Shown one piece after another: positions 1-5,594 of a stretch of DNA of 8,170 bases (position 1 is its first letter; every line of letters starts with the position of its first letter). The notes beneath the pieces are model-generated. The model made no database searches, was not told the DNA's origin, and worked only from the letters and a program-made list of their open reading frames with translations. The position numbers and the translations under genes were made by a program. Location: assembly GCA_020200935.1 (NCBI GenBank), contig JAIVHR010000249.1, positions 1-8,170 of the forward strand, read 5' to 3'. The DNA comes from Sphingomonadales bacterium (GTDB lineage Bacteria > Pseudomonadota > Alphaproteobacteria > Sphingomonadales > Sphingomonadaceae).

Positions 1-41
1 GGCCCGCGATCCCTAACTGCGCTCCGATCCTCGCACGATGA
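1..41 (+). other. 3' tail of an unidentified upstream gene (partial, frame ambiguous)
   Basis: Only the last few codons of whatever precedes pgeF are visible, so the product cannot be identified. Two readings are possible. In one frame a short tail ends with TAA at 14-16. In another, a twelve-codon tail ends with TGA at 39-41, overlapping the pgeF ATG as ATGA, a common arrangement for translationally coupled genes in high-GC bacteria. The second reading would also explain why pgeF has no visible ribosome binding site. From memory, sphingomonad pgeF often follows an lgt and a MidA-type methyltransferase gene, but nothing here proves that. Confidence 0.3.
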
Positions 42-811
42 AACCCATGACCGACTCGATCGACATAATCCGCGCCGCCGCCCTCGATGGCGTCTCCCAC
101 GGCTTTCTCGGCCGCACCGGCGGCGTCTCGCAAGGCATCTATGCGAGCCTCGATGTCAGCCCGGGTAACGGCGACGACCCTCAAGCGACAGCGGAGAACC
201 GCAAGCTGGCGATCGAAGCGGCGACGCCGGGCGCCGAGCTGTCGCTGGTGCATCAGATCCATTCGCCCGACGCGGTGATCGTCACCAAGCCCCTTGCGCT
301 CGACCGGCGGCCCGAGGCCGACGGCATGGCGACCGACCGGCCCGGCATCGCGCTCGGCATCCTCACCGCCGATTGCGCGCCAGTCCTGCTCGCCGACAGC
401 GAGGCCGGGGTGATCGGCGCCGCGCATGCCGGCTGGAAGGGCGCGATGACCGGCATCGTCCGTTCGACGGTCGAGAAGATGGAAGATCTCGGCGCCGAAC
501 GCTCGCGGATCGCCGCCGCCGTCGGCCCCTGTATCGGCCGCGGCTCCTATGAGGTCGATGACGATTTCCGCAAGCGCTTTGAAACGATCGAGCCGGAGAA
601 CGAAAAATTCTTCCGCGCCGGCGCGCCGGGGCACCATTATTTCGATCTTGAAGCCTATGTCGCCGCCTGGCTCGATTTCCTCGGCATCGAGACCGCCGAG
701 ATCGTCGGCCTCGACACCTATGCCAACGAAGACCGCTTCTTCAGCTACCGCCGCGCGACGCACAAGGGCGAGCCCGATTACGGGCGGCAATTGTCGGTGA
801 TTGCGCTGTAA
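38..811 (+). CDS. pgeF: PgeF/YfiH-family (LACC1-like) peptidoglycan editing factor, multicopper-oxidase-fold purine nucleoside enzyme
   Basis: This 257-residue cytoplasmic protein is of the YfiH/PgeF/LACC1 family and about the family's normal length (E. coli YfiH is about 243). Early residues 21-31 (HGFLGRTGGVS) match the family's opening segment. The three metal-ligand regions are present: LVHQIHS at 70-76 (H72, H75), TADC at 110-113 and AHAGWKG at 129-135. GPCIG (163-167) and the FFSYRR block (234-239) near the C-terminus are also intact. Family members are reported to keep L-Ser-containing muropeptides out of the cell wall and to act on purine nucleosides; which role applies here is inference. 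A second in-frame ATG at 47 gives MTDS, a plausible alternative start. ATG 38 is kept because a TGA at 39-41 would overlap it as ATGA. Neither start has a clear Shine-Dalgarno sequence. A perfect 10-bp hairpin begins 5 bases after the stop. Confidence 0.93.
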   Translation: MKPMTDSIDIIRAAALDGVSHGFLGRTGGVSQGIYASLDVSPGNGDDPQATAENRKLAIEAATPGAELSLVHQIHSPDAVIVTKPLALDRRPEADGMATDRPGIALGILTADCAPVLLADSEAGVIGAAHAGWKGAMTGIVRSTVEKMEDLGAERSRIAAAVGPCIGRGSYEVDDDFRKRFETIEPENEKFFRAGAPGHHYFDLEAYVAAWLDFLGIETAEIVGLDTYANEDRFFSYRRATHKGEPDYGRQLSVIAL

Positions 812-815
812 TGTT

Positions 816-1012
816 CCTCTCCCCCTTGAGGGGGAGAGGATACGAAGTCTTGGCGAGGAACGAGCCTAGACGCAGTTGGAGAGGGGGTGGCGCAGCGAAG
901 CTGCGCGCGGCGCTGTGCGCCGCACCCCCCTCACCCAGCTTCGTCTAAGTTCGCCTTCGGCTCACTAAGACTACGCATCCCTCTCCCCCCGCTCTTGCGG
1001 GGGGAGAGGGAG
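816..1012. repeat. Two inverted copies of a GC-rich palindromic intergenic repeat
   Basis: This fills most of the 255-base gap between pgeF and the anion symporter. The left copy (about 816-890) opens with a perfect 10-bp stem, CCTCTCCCCC (816-825) and GGGGGAGAGG (830-839), with a TTGA loop. The right copy (about 926-1012) ends with a similar hairpin at about 980-1010. Read on the minus strand, the right copy matches the left one piece by piece: hairpin, AT-CG-AGTCTT, GAG, TAGACG or TTAGACG, TGG, then a run of G followed by TG. The copies meet at a central perfect stem, GCGGCGC (907-913) and GCGCCGC (917-923) with a 3-base loop, so the whole block is an imperfect palindrome of about 200 bp. 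It looks like a dispersed chromosomal repeat. There is no T-tract, so intrinsic termination after pgeF is possible but not shown. Confidence 0.75.
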
Positions 1013-1054
1013 CAAGGTGCTTCCGCCGCCACCGGCTTGCCGCTATGCCCCCGC

Positions 1055-1064
1055 GGAGGAGGGG
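1055..1064 (+). promoter_or_regulatory. Strong Shine-Dalgarno site fixing the symporter start
   Basis: GGAGGAGGGG lies just before ATG 1067, with 7 bases between its first GGAGG and the start codon. The frame stays open upstream to an ATG-less GTG at 887, but that 60-residue stretch is translated repeat DNA with no membrane-protein character. The site therefore sets the start at 1067. Confidence 0.8.
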
Positions 1065-1066
1065 CG

Positions 1067-2473
1067 ATGACGGCTAAGACCTACGGCTTTTTCGGCGGGC
1101 TGATCGCCTTTCTCGTCATGCTCGCGCTGCCCGCGCCCGAGGGGATGCCGGTCGAGGCCTGGCGCACCGCGGCGCTCGTCCTGCTGATGGCGAGCTGGTG
1201 GATGACCGAGGCGCTGCCGCTGACCGCGACCGCGCTCCTCCCCTTCGTCGCGCTCCCCTTCATGGGGGTGATGAGCACCGGCGAGGTGGCCGGCGAATAT
1301 TATTCGCCGATACTTTTCCTCATCCTCGGCGGCGCCTTCATCGCGCTGGCGATCGAACGCACCGGGCTCCATAAGCGGCTGGCCCTGGCGATCATCGGCC
1401 GGGCGGGCAAGACGACATGGGGGCTACTCTTTGCCTTCATGGCCTCGACCGCGATCCTTTCGATGATCGTCTCCAACACCTCGACGACGCTGATCATGGT
1501 GCCGATCGCGGTCGCCGTGCTCGCCGCGGGCGGCATGAAGGAGGGCGAGACCGAGGGCTTTTGCGGCGCGCTCCTGATGGGCATCGCCTTCGCCGCCTCG
1601 ATCGGCGGGTTGGGCACGCTGGTCGGATCGCCGACCAACGCGATCGCCGCGGGGCTCATCAACCGCACGCTCGGCACCGACATCAACTTCCTGACCTGGG
1701 CGCTTTACGGGTTGCCGATCGTCGCTCTAGGCATCCCGCTCGCCCTCGCGATCCTGATCCGCACCCAGCATGTCGGCCGCAACGAATTCGATACCGAGCA
1801 TGCCAGACAGGCGATCGGCGATCCCGGGCCCTGGACCAGCCCCGAGCGGCGGCTCGTCCCGGTGATCGCCATCGTCGTCGGCTTCTGGGTCGCGCTGCCC
1901 TTCATCCAGTCGCTGCTCCCCGGCGGCATGATCGAGGACGGGACGATCGCGATCATCGGCGGCATGGCTTTGTTCGTCATTCCCGACGGCACCGGCCGGC
2001 CGATCCTCGAATGGCCCGAGGCCAACCGCGCGCCCTGGGGCGTCATCATGCTGTTCGGCGGCGGACTGGCGCTGGCCTCGGGTATCATCGAATCGGGGCT
2101 CGGCATCTGGCTCGGAACCGCGCTCGAGCCGTTGCAGCAGGTGCCCGTGATCGTCATCGCGCTGGCGCTCACCGCATTGGTCGTGCTGATCACCGAATTC
2201 GCCTCGAATGTCGCCACGGCGAGCGGCATTATCCCGGTCGTCGCAGCCTTGATCCTCGCCACCGGCGCCGATCCGATGCTGCTCGCGATTCCAGCCTCGA
2301 TGGCGGCGAGCTGGGGCTTCATGCTGCCTTCGGGCACAGGCCCCAACGCGATCGCCTGGGCATCGGGACACATTGCGCTGCCTCGAATGTTGAAGTCGGG
2401 GCTGCTGCTCGATATTTGCGGCATACCGATGATCGTCCTGGTGACCTTGATCGTCGCGAGCCTGGGCGGATGA
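1067..2473 (+). CDS. SLC13/DASS-family sodium-coupled anion (dicarboxylate-type) symporter
   Basis: This 468-residue inner-membrane protein is close to the length of the family model VcINDY (about 462). It shows the divalent anion:Na+ symporter architecture: many hydrophobic helices and two repeat halves. The first half has WWMTEALPLTATALLP (44-59), the signature SNT at 136-138 and a TLVGSPTNAIAAG loop (184-196). The second half has TEFASN (376-381), where the second signature reads SNV (380-382), and PSGTGPNAIAW (421-431). In characterised members the two SN(T/V) motifs and hairpin loops bind Na+ and the substrate carboxylate or oxyanion. Typical substrates are succinate, malate, citrate or sulfate; the sequence does not say which. 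The gene stands alone, with a repeat block upstream and a 97-base leader to the next gene. No two-component regulator is adjacent. Confidence 0.9.
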   Translation: MTAKTYGFFGGLIAFLVMLALPAPEGMPVEAWRTAALVLLMASWWMTEALPLTATALLPFVALPFMGVMSTGEVAGEYYSPILFLILGGAFIALAIERTGLHKRLALAIIGRAGKTTWGLLFAFMASTAILSMIVSNTSTTLIMVPIAVAVLAAGGMKEGETEGFCGALLMGIAFAASIGGLGTLVGSPTNAIAAGLINRTLGTDINFLTWALYGLPIVALGIPLALAILIRTQHVGRNEFDTEHARQAIGDPGPWTSPERRLVPVIAIVVGFWVALPFIQSLLPGGMIEDGTIAIIGGMALFVIPDGTGRPILEWPEANRAPWGVIMLFGGGLALASGIIESGLGIWLGTALEPLQQVPVIVIALALTALVVLITEFASNVATASGIIPVVAALILATGADPMLLAIPASMAASWGFMLPSGTGPNAIAWASGHIALPRMLKSGLLLDICGIPMIVLVTLIVASLGG

Positions 2474-2570
2474 GGGAGCGTTCCTGCGGAGGTTAGGAAC
2501 CTTGAGGCCCTCCACCGCCCCATCCAGCTCCCGCCTTCCTGGGAGCATTCGTGACAGGAAGGGCCTCCCC
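2474..2570 (+). promoter_or_regulatory. Leader with competing hairpins over the ribosome site of the PLP enzyme gene
   Basis: This is the 97-base gap before the PLP enzyme. The Shine-Dalgarno AGGAAGGG (2556-2563) sits 7 bases before ATG 2571 and fixes that start. Three exact inverted repeats are visible. GTTCCT (2480-2485) pairs with AGGAAC (2495-2500). CCTTCCT (2534-2540) pairs with AGGAAGG (2556-2562). GAGGCCCT (2504-2511) pairs with AGGGCCTC (2560-2567). The last two overlap at 2560-2562, so they exclude each other, and each buries the Shine-Dalgarno. This could be translational control, but pairs of 7-8 bp also arise by chance in GC-rich DNA. The sequence does not match the SAM-II or SAH riboswitch consensus as I remember them. 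Confidence 0.35.
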
Positions 2571-3842
2571 ATGGCTGACAAGACCAATCCCGGAACCCCC
2601 GAAGAAACCGAAGCCGATCTGACCGACACGACGCCGCGGCGCTATCCCAAGCCCGAGGTCGAAAAGATCGGCGACCGCAAGCTCAAACCCTCGACGCTGA
2701 TGATGGGCCATGGCTTCGATCCGACTTTGTCCGAAGGCTCACTCAAGCCGCCGATCTTCCTGACCTCGACTTTCGCCTTCGAGAGCGCGGCCGCCGGCAA
2801 GCGCCATTTCGAGGGGATCACCGGCAAGCGCCCGGGCGGCGCCGAGGGCCTCGTCTATTCGCGCTTCAACGGCCCCAACCAGGAGATCTGCGAGGATCGG
2901 CTCGCCGTCTGGGAGGATGCCGAGGAGGCGCTGGTCTTCTCGTCGGGCATGTCGGCGATCGCCACCGTGTTGCTCGCCAATGTTCGCCAGGGCGACGTCG
3001 TCGTCCATTCGGGACCGCTCTATGCGGCGACCGAGACGCTGATCAACCGCATCCTCGGCCGCTTCGGCGTGACCTTCCTCGACTTTCCCGCCGGCGCCGG
3101 CCGCGAGGAAGTCGACGCGATCCTCGAGAAGGCGAAGACGCGCACGACGGGCGACGGCCGGGTGGCGATCGTCTATCTCGAAAGCCCGGCGCCGATCGCG
3201 ATGGACAATACCTTTCTCGGGCCGCTCTGGCAGCAGGCGCTCAGCCACGGCGCCGATATCTCGATCTATTCGATGACCAAATATATCGGCGGCCACAGCG
3301 ATCTCGTCGCCGGCGGTGTTGTCGGCTCGAAGGTCTGCCTCGATCCGATCCGCGCGATGCGCAACACGATCGGCACGATCTGCGATCCCAACACCGCCTG
3401 GATGCTGCTGAGGAGCTTCGAGACCGTCGAATTGCGGATGAACCGCGCCGGCGAGAATGCCGAAAAGGTCTGCGAATTCCTGCGCGACCATCCCAAGGTC
3501 GAGGGGCTCGGCTATCTCGGTTTTCTCGAGGAAGGATCGAGCCAGAAGGACATCTACGACCGCCATTGCTCGGGCGCCGGATCGACCTTCTCGCTGTTCA
3601 TCAAGGGCGGCGAGGCAGAGAGCTTCCGCTTCCTCGACGCGCTCAGGATCGCCAAGCTCGCCGTCAGCCTCGGCGGCACCGAGACGCTGGCCAGCCATCC
3701 GGCGGCGATGACGCATCTGTCGGTCCCCGACGAACGCAGACAGGCGCTCGGCATCACCGACAATCTGGTCCGCGTGTCGATCGGCGTCGAGGATCCCGAC
3801 GACCTCATCGCCGATTTCGAACAGGCGCTGGAGAAGGTTTGA
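2571..3842 (+). CDS. Cystathionine gamma-synthase/methionine gamma-lyase family PLP enzyme, with an apparent internal deletion
   Basis: This 423-residue protein is a fold-type I PLP enzyme of the Cys/Met metabolism family, acting on sulfur amino acids by gamma- or beta-elimination or replacement. Visible landmarks, with Pseudomonas putida methionine gamma-lyase (MGL) numbers from memory, are YSR 96-98 (Y59/R61, phosphate of the neighbouring subunit), SSGM 124-127, Y151 (Y114), DNT 212-214 (D186, pyridine nitrogen) and SMTK 234-237 (S208; K211, Schiff-base lysine). The D-to-K spacing is exactly 25, as in MGL. MGL's special Cys116 is Ala153 here, so a classical MGL is unlikely. Between ESPA (204-207) and D212 there are only four residues (PIAM). 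MGL has 25 there, starting with the conserved Asn-Pro. The block is simply missing, so activity is doubtful. The N-terminal 40 residues are an acidic extension. ATG 2571 has a good ribosome site; a TTG at 2502 would translate the leader. Precise reaction unknown. Confidence 0.88.
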   Translation: MADKTNPGTPEETEADLTDTTPRRYPKPEVEKIGDRKLKPSTLMMGHGFDPTLSEGSLKPPIFLTSTFAFESAAAGKRHFEGITGKRPGGAEGLVYSRFNGPNQEICEDRLAVWEDAEEALVFSSGMSAIATVLLANVRQGDVVVHSGPLYAATETLINRILGRFGVTFLDFPAGAGREEVDAILEKAKTRTTGDGRVAIVYLESPAPIAMDNTFLGPLWQQALSHGADISIYSMTKYIGGHSDLVAGGVVGSKVCLDPIRAMRNTIGTICDPNTAWMLLRSFETVELRMNRAGENAEKVCEFLRDHPKVEGLGYLGFLEEGSSQKDIYDRHCSGAGSTFSLFIKGGEAESFRFLDALRIAKLAVSLGGTETLASHPAAMTHLSVPDERRQALGITDNLVRVSIGVEDPDDLIADFEQALEKV

Positions 3843-3844
3843 GA

Positions 3845-3957
3845 CCCCCCTCCCTTTCAAGGGAGGGGTCAGGGGGTGGGTGCAGAGCGAGCGATAGCGA
3901 GCGTGGACGATGACGGCAAACCGGCCCCACCCCAACCCCTCCCCTGAAGGGGAGGGG
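3845..3957. repeat. Inverted pair of GC-rich hairpin repeats between convergent genes
   Basis: Two copies of a short repeat lie in opposite orientation. The left copy is CCCCTCCCTT (3847-3856) with AAGGGAGGGG (3859-3868), followed by GTCAGGGGGTGGGTG. The right copy is CCCCTCCCCT (3936-3945) with AGGGGAGGGG (3948-3957), preceded by CCCCACCCCAA. A related copy occurs at 4799-4832. The left copy starts 3 bases after the stop of the PLP enzyme, and the right copy ends 8 bases before the stop of the converging J-domain gene. The pair could therefore act as a two-way terminator, although neither hairpin has a proper T-tract. Confidence 0.7.
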
Positions 3958-3965
3958 CTTATCGC

Positions 3966-4391
3966 TTACGCGAAAGCCGGCGCGCGTTTCAGCTCGGTAT
4001 ACGCATCGATCACTCGCAGCAGCCGCTGCTCGTGGCTGCGGTCGCCGCCGTTGCGGTCGGGGTGATAGGTCCGCAGCAATTCGGCATAGCGCTTGCGCAG
4101 CAGCTTGCGGTCGGCATTGGCATCGAGGCCGAGGATCTGCAGATTCTCGCGGTCGCGGCCCGATAGCGGCTTGCCGTCGCGCCGCGCGGTGCGCACCGCC
4201 TTGCGGTTGAATTCACGGACATGGTCGAGGCACAGCCAGCTATATTCGCCCGGACCATCGAAACCGCCGCGCCGGTGGCGCGTGCCGGGCGCGCGAAATT
4301 CTCCGGGCTCGATGCAACCCGGATGATCGCACGTCCGTTCGCTGTCATGGACGCGGCCGTGGAAACGGTCATAATGCGGGCGAGAGGCCAT
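3966..4391 (-). CDS. Small J-domain (DnaJ-like) protein with N-terminal Cys-rich segment; shorter than relatives
   Basis: This 141-residue cytoplasmic co-chaperone-like protein has a C-terminal J-domain (about 82-137) carrying HPD at 110-112 within YHPDRNGGDRSHE. That motif is needed to stimulate Hsp70/DnaK ATPase in J-proteins. The N-terminal part has C21 and C26, FDGPGEYSW (44-52) and CLDHVREFN (54-62). The spacing C-x4-C and C-x2-H could bind a metal, which is inference. Alphaproteobacterial relatives I remember are about 190-210 residues, with about 60 residues (a YN-F-GM segment, then a DPL segment) after the REFN/REYN motif. Here N62 is followed directly by a basic linker (RKAVRTARRDGKPLS) leading into the J-domain. 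The start has AAGGAG on the minus strand (4401-4396), 4 bases from ATG 4391. The gene diverges from bolA and converges on the PLP enzyme across a repeat pair. Confidence 0.85.
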   Translation of the reverse strand: MASRPHYDRFHGRVHDSERTCDHPGCIEPGEFRAPGTRHRRGGFDGPGEYSWLCLDHVREFNRKAVRTARRDGKPLSGRDRENLQILGLDANADRKLLRKRYAELLRTYHPDRNGGDRSHEQRLLRVIDAYTELKRAPAFA

Positions 4392-4414
4392 GCTGCTCCT
4401 TCGGTATTAACCCC

Positions 4415-4442
4415 CATCACCCCGGATCAAGTCCGCATGACG
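4415..4442. repeat. Degenerate half-copy of an alphaproteobacterial CCCCGGATCAAGTCCGGGG-type repeat
   Basis: ACCCCGGATCAAGTCCG (4419-4435) followed by CATGACG resembles one side of a dispersed palindromic element common in alphaproteobacteria, but the closing GGGG is lost. It lies between the divergent J-domain and bolA genes. The final ATGACG coincides with the proposed bolA -35 box. Assignment to a repeat family is from memory. Confidence 0.4.
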
Positions 4443-4466
4443 AAGACGACACAAGAGGGATATATA
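4437..4466 (+). promoter_or_regulatory. Candidate sigma-70-type promoter for a leaderless bolA mRNA
   Basis: ATGACG (4437-4442) resembles a -35 box and TATATA (4461-4466) a -10 box, with an 18-base spacer. TATATA stands out against the GC-rich surroundings. Transcription would begin about 6-8 bases after the -10 box, at about 4472-4474, which coincides with the bolA ATG at 4473. The mRNA would then be leaderless, which is known in alphaproteobacteria and fits the weak Shine-Dalgarno (only AGGA at 4466-4469, 3 bases from the ATG). Confidence 0.5.
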
Positions 4467-4472
4467 GGACCC

Positions 4473-4766
4473 ATGACCGACGAACCGAAAGGGCCGGTGG
4501 CGGCCGAAATCGAAAAGCGTCTGATCGAGGCGCTCGGCCCGACGCATTTGCGCGTCATCAACGACAGCGCGAAGCATTCCGGCCACGCAAGTTCTCCCGG
4601 CACCGGCGAATCGCATTTCACGGTCGAGATCGTCGCGCTGCAATTCGAGGATATGAGCCGCGTCGAACGCCAGCGCGCGGTCTATGACGCGGTTGGCGGG
4701 TTGATGGAGGAGAAGGTCCACGCCCTCGCCATCAACGCCCGCGCGCCCGACGAGATCGCCGAGTGA
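4473..4766 (+). CDS. BolA-family protein
   Basis: This 97-residue cytoplasmic protein has the single BolA fold and normal family length. It carries LRVINDSAKHSGHA (26-39), the SHF motif (47-49), the helix FEDMSRVERQRAVYDAV (58-74) and the C-terminal KVHALAINARAP (81-92) with the near-invariant His at 83. BolA proteins pair with monothiol glutaredoxins to bind or transfer [2Fe-2S] clusters, and some bind DNA. The conserved His residues (35, 38, 48, 83) are the candidate ligands. The frame is open upstream to 4221 and offers another ATG at 4437, but homology begins after 4473 and a TATATA box sits just before it, so ATG 4473 is chosen. It is divergent from the J-domain gene, a pairing I recall from other alphaproteobacteria. 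The pirin gene follows 78 bases downstream on the same strand, across a repeat. Which BolA subgroup it belongs to is not clear. Confidence 0.92.
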   Translation: MTDEPKGPVAAEIEKRLIEALGPTHLRVINDSAKHSGHASSPGTGESHFTVEIVALQFEDMSRVERQRAVYDAVGGLMEEKVHALAINARAPDEIAE

Positions 4767-4798
4767 ACGGCAAATCTCCCTGCCCTTCGCCGACGCGC

Positions 4799-4840
4799 AC
4801 CCACCCCCGTCCCCTCCCTTGAAAGGGAGGGGTGGAGAAG
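4799..4840. repeat. Third copy of the GC-rich hairpin repeat, with the pirin ribosome site at its edge
   Basis: CACCCACCCCCGT leads into the stem CCCCTCCCTT (4811-4820) and AAGGGAGGGG (4823-4832). Read on the minus strand this is nearly the same as the copy starting at 3847, including the GGGGGTGGGTG tail. Directly beyond the stem, GGAG (4834-4837) lies 7 bases before the pirin ATG at 4845 and serves as its likely Shine-Dalgarno. The whole 78-base gap between bolA and the pirin gene is essentially this element. Confidence 0.7.
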
Positions 4841-4844
4841 CGCC

Positions 4845-5594
4845 ATGACCAGACCCTTCATCCAGACGATCGAGCCCGCGACGCACGATCTCGGCGGCTT
4901 CAAGGTGCGCCGTTCGCTGCCGGCGCGCGAGCGGACGATGGTCGGGCCCTTCGTCTTTTTCGACCAGGCCGGGCCGGCGCGGCTCGATCCGCGCAAGGGC
5001 ATTGACGTCCGCCCGCACCCGCATATCAACCTCGCCACGGTCACCTACATGTTCGAGGGCCGCTTCGAGCATCGCGATTCATTGGGCACGGTGCAGGTCA
5101 TCGAGCCCGGCGCGGTCAACCTGATGACGGCGGGGAGCGGCATCGTCCATTCGGAACGCTCGCCGGCCGAGGACCGGCCCGATGGTCCCGAGATCTTCGC
5201 CGTACTTTATGCCGGGACGATCTATGCCGATATTCGGCTCGCAGCCGGCGGAGCGATCCCGATCGATGCCGGGGCCGACGAGCGCGCGCTCTATCTGCTC
5301 GAGGGCGATGCGGCGCTCGACGGGACGGCGCTCGAGGTCGAGCGGCTCCATCTGCTGCGCCCCGGCTATGACGGCACCTTGCGCAGCGGGCAGGGCGCCC
5401 GGATCATGCTCTGCGGCGGCGAGGCCTTCGCCGGCCCGCGCCATGTCTACTGGAATTTCGTCTCCTCGCGGAAGGAGCGAATCGAACAGGCGATCGAGGA
5501 CTGGAAGGCCGAACGCTTCGCGCCGATACCCGGCGACAGCGAGGAACGGATCCCGTTTCCAGAGGGCGGGCCCAAGACCGTTAGCTATCCTTAA
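4845..5594 (+). CDS. Pirin-family bicupin protein with an apparent internal deletion
   Basis: Pirins are iron-binding bicupins; some have quercetinase activity and some act as regulators. This copy has 249 residues, against about 290 for human and many bacterial pirins. The N-terminal cupin is intact: RRSLPARERTMVGPFVFFDQ (22-41), RPHPH (56-60; metal ligands H58 and H60), a TYMFEG turn (67-72), and MTAGSGIVHSE (94-104; ligands H102 and E104). The C-terminal part is also present: ERALYLLEGDA (146-156), GPRHVYWNFVSS (197-208) and KERIEQAIEDWKAERF (210-225). Between DGPEIFAV (113-120) and YADIRL (127-132) the family normally has about 47 more residues, covering the end of the first cupin and the linker into the second (a QxW segment to an isoleucine/valine-rich SG-A strand). 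They are absent while the frame continues, so folding and function are uncertain. The start is supported by GGAG at 4834. A palindrome begins right after the stop. Confidence 0.88.
   Translation: MTRPFIQTIEPATHDLGGFKVRRSLPARERTMVGPFVFFDQAGPARLDPRKGIDVRPHPHINLATVTYMFEGRFEHRDSLGTVQVIEPGAVNLMTAGSGIVHSERSPAEDRPDGPEIFAVLYAGTIYADIRLAAGGAIPIDAGADERALYLLEGDAALDGTALEVERLHLLRPGYDGTLRSGQGARIMLCGGEAFAGPRHVYWNFVSSRKERIEQAIEDWKAERFAPIPGDSEERIPFPEGGPKTVSYP

Noticed and set aside
887..1066. A 60-residue N-terminal extension of the symporter in the same open frame
   Set aside because: It is translated repeat DNA with no matching homology, and a strong ribosome site precedes ATG 1067.
2496..2522. GGAAC as a general-stress (EcfG-type) -35 box
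   Set aside because: No GTT follows at the required 16-17-base spacing.
2474..2570. SAM-II or SAH riboswitch before the PLP enzyme
   Set aside because: The conserved core sequences of either class, as I remember them, are not found.
1705..2629. Long minus-strand open frames opposite the symporter
   Set aside because: They are antisense shadows of a well-supported membrane protein; the composition is Arg/Asp or Ala/Ser rich without motifs.
2739..3935. A 398-codon open frame on the minus strand opposite the PLP enzyme
   Set aside because: It mirrors a clearly coding plus-strand gene in GC-rich DNA, has low-complexity composition and no recognisable domain.
4221..4472. An 84-residue upstream extension of BolA
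   Set aside because: It overlaps the J-domain gene antisense, lacks BolA homology, and a promoter-like TATATA lies just before ATG 4473.
3845..4840. A CRISPR-like array from the repeated GC hairpins
   Set aside because: The copies are few, in mixed orientation and unevenly spaced, with genes between them.
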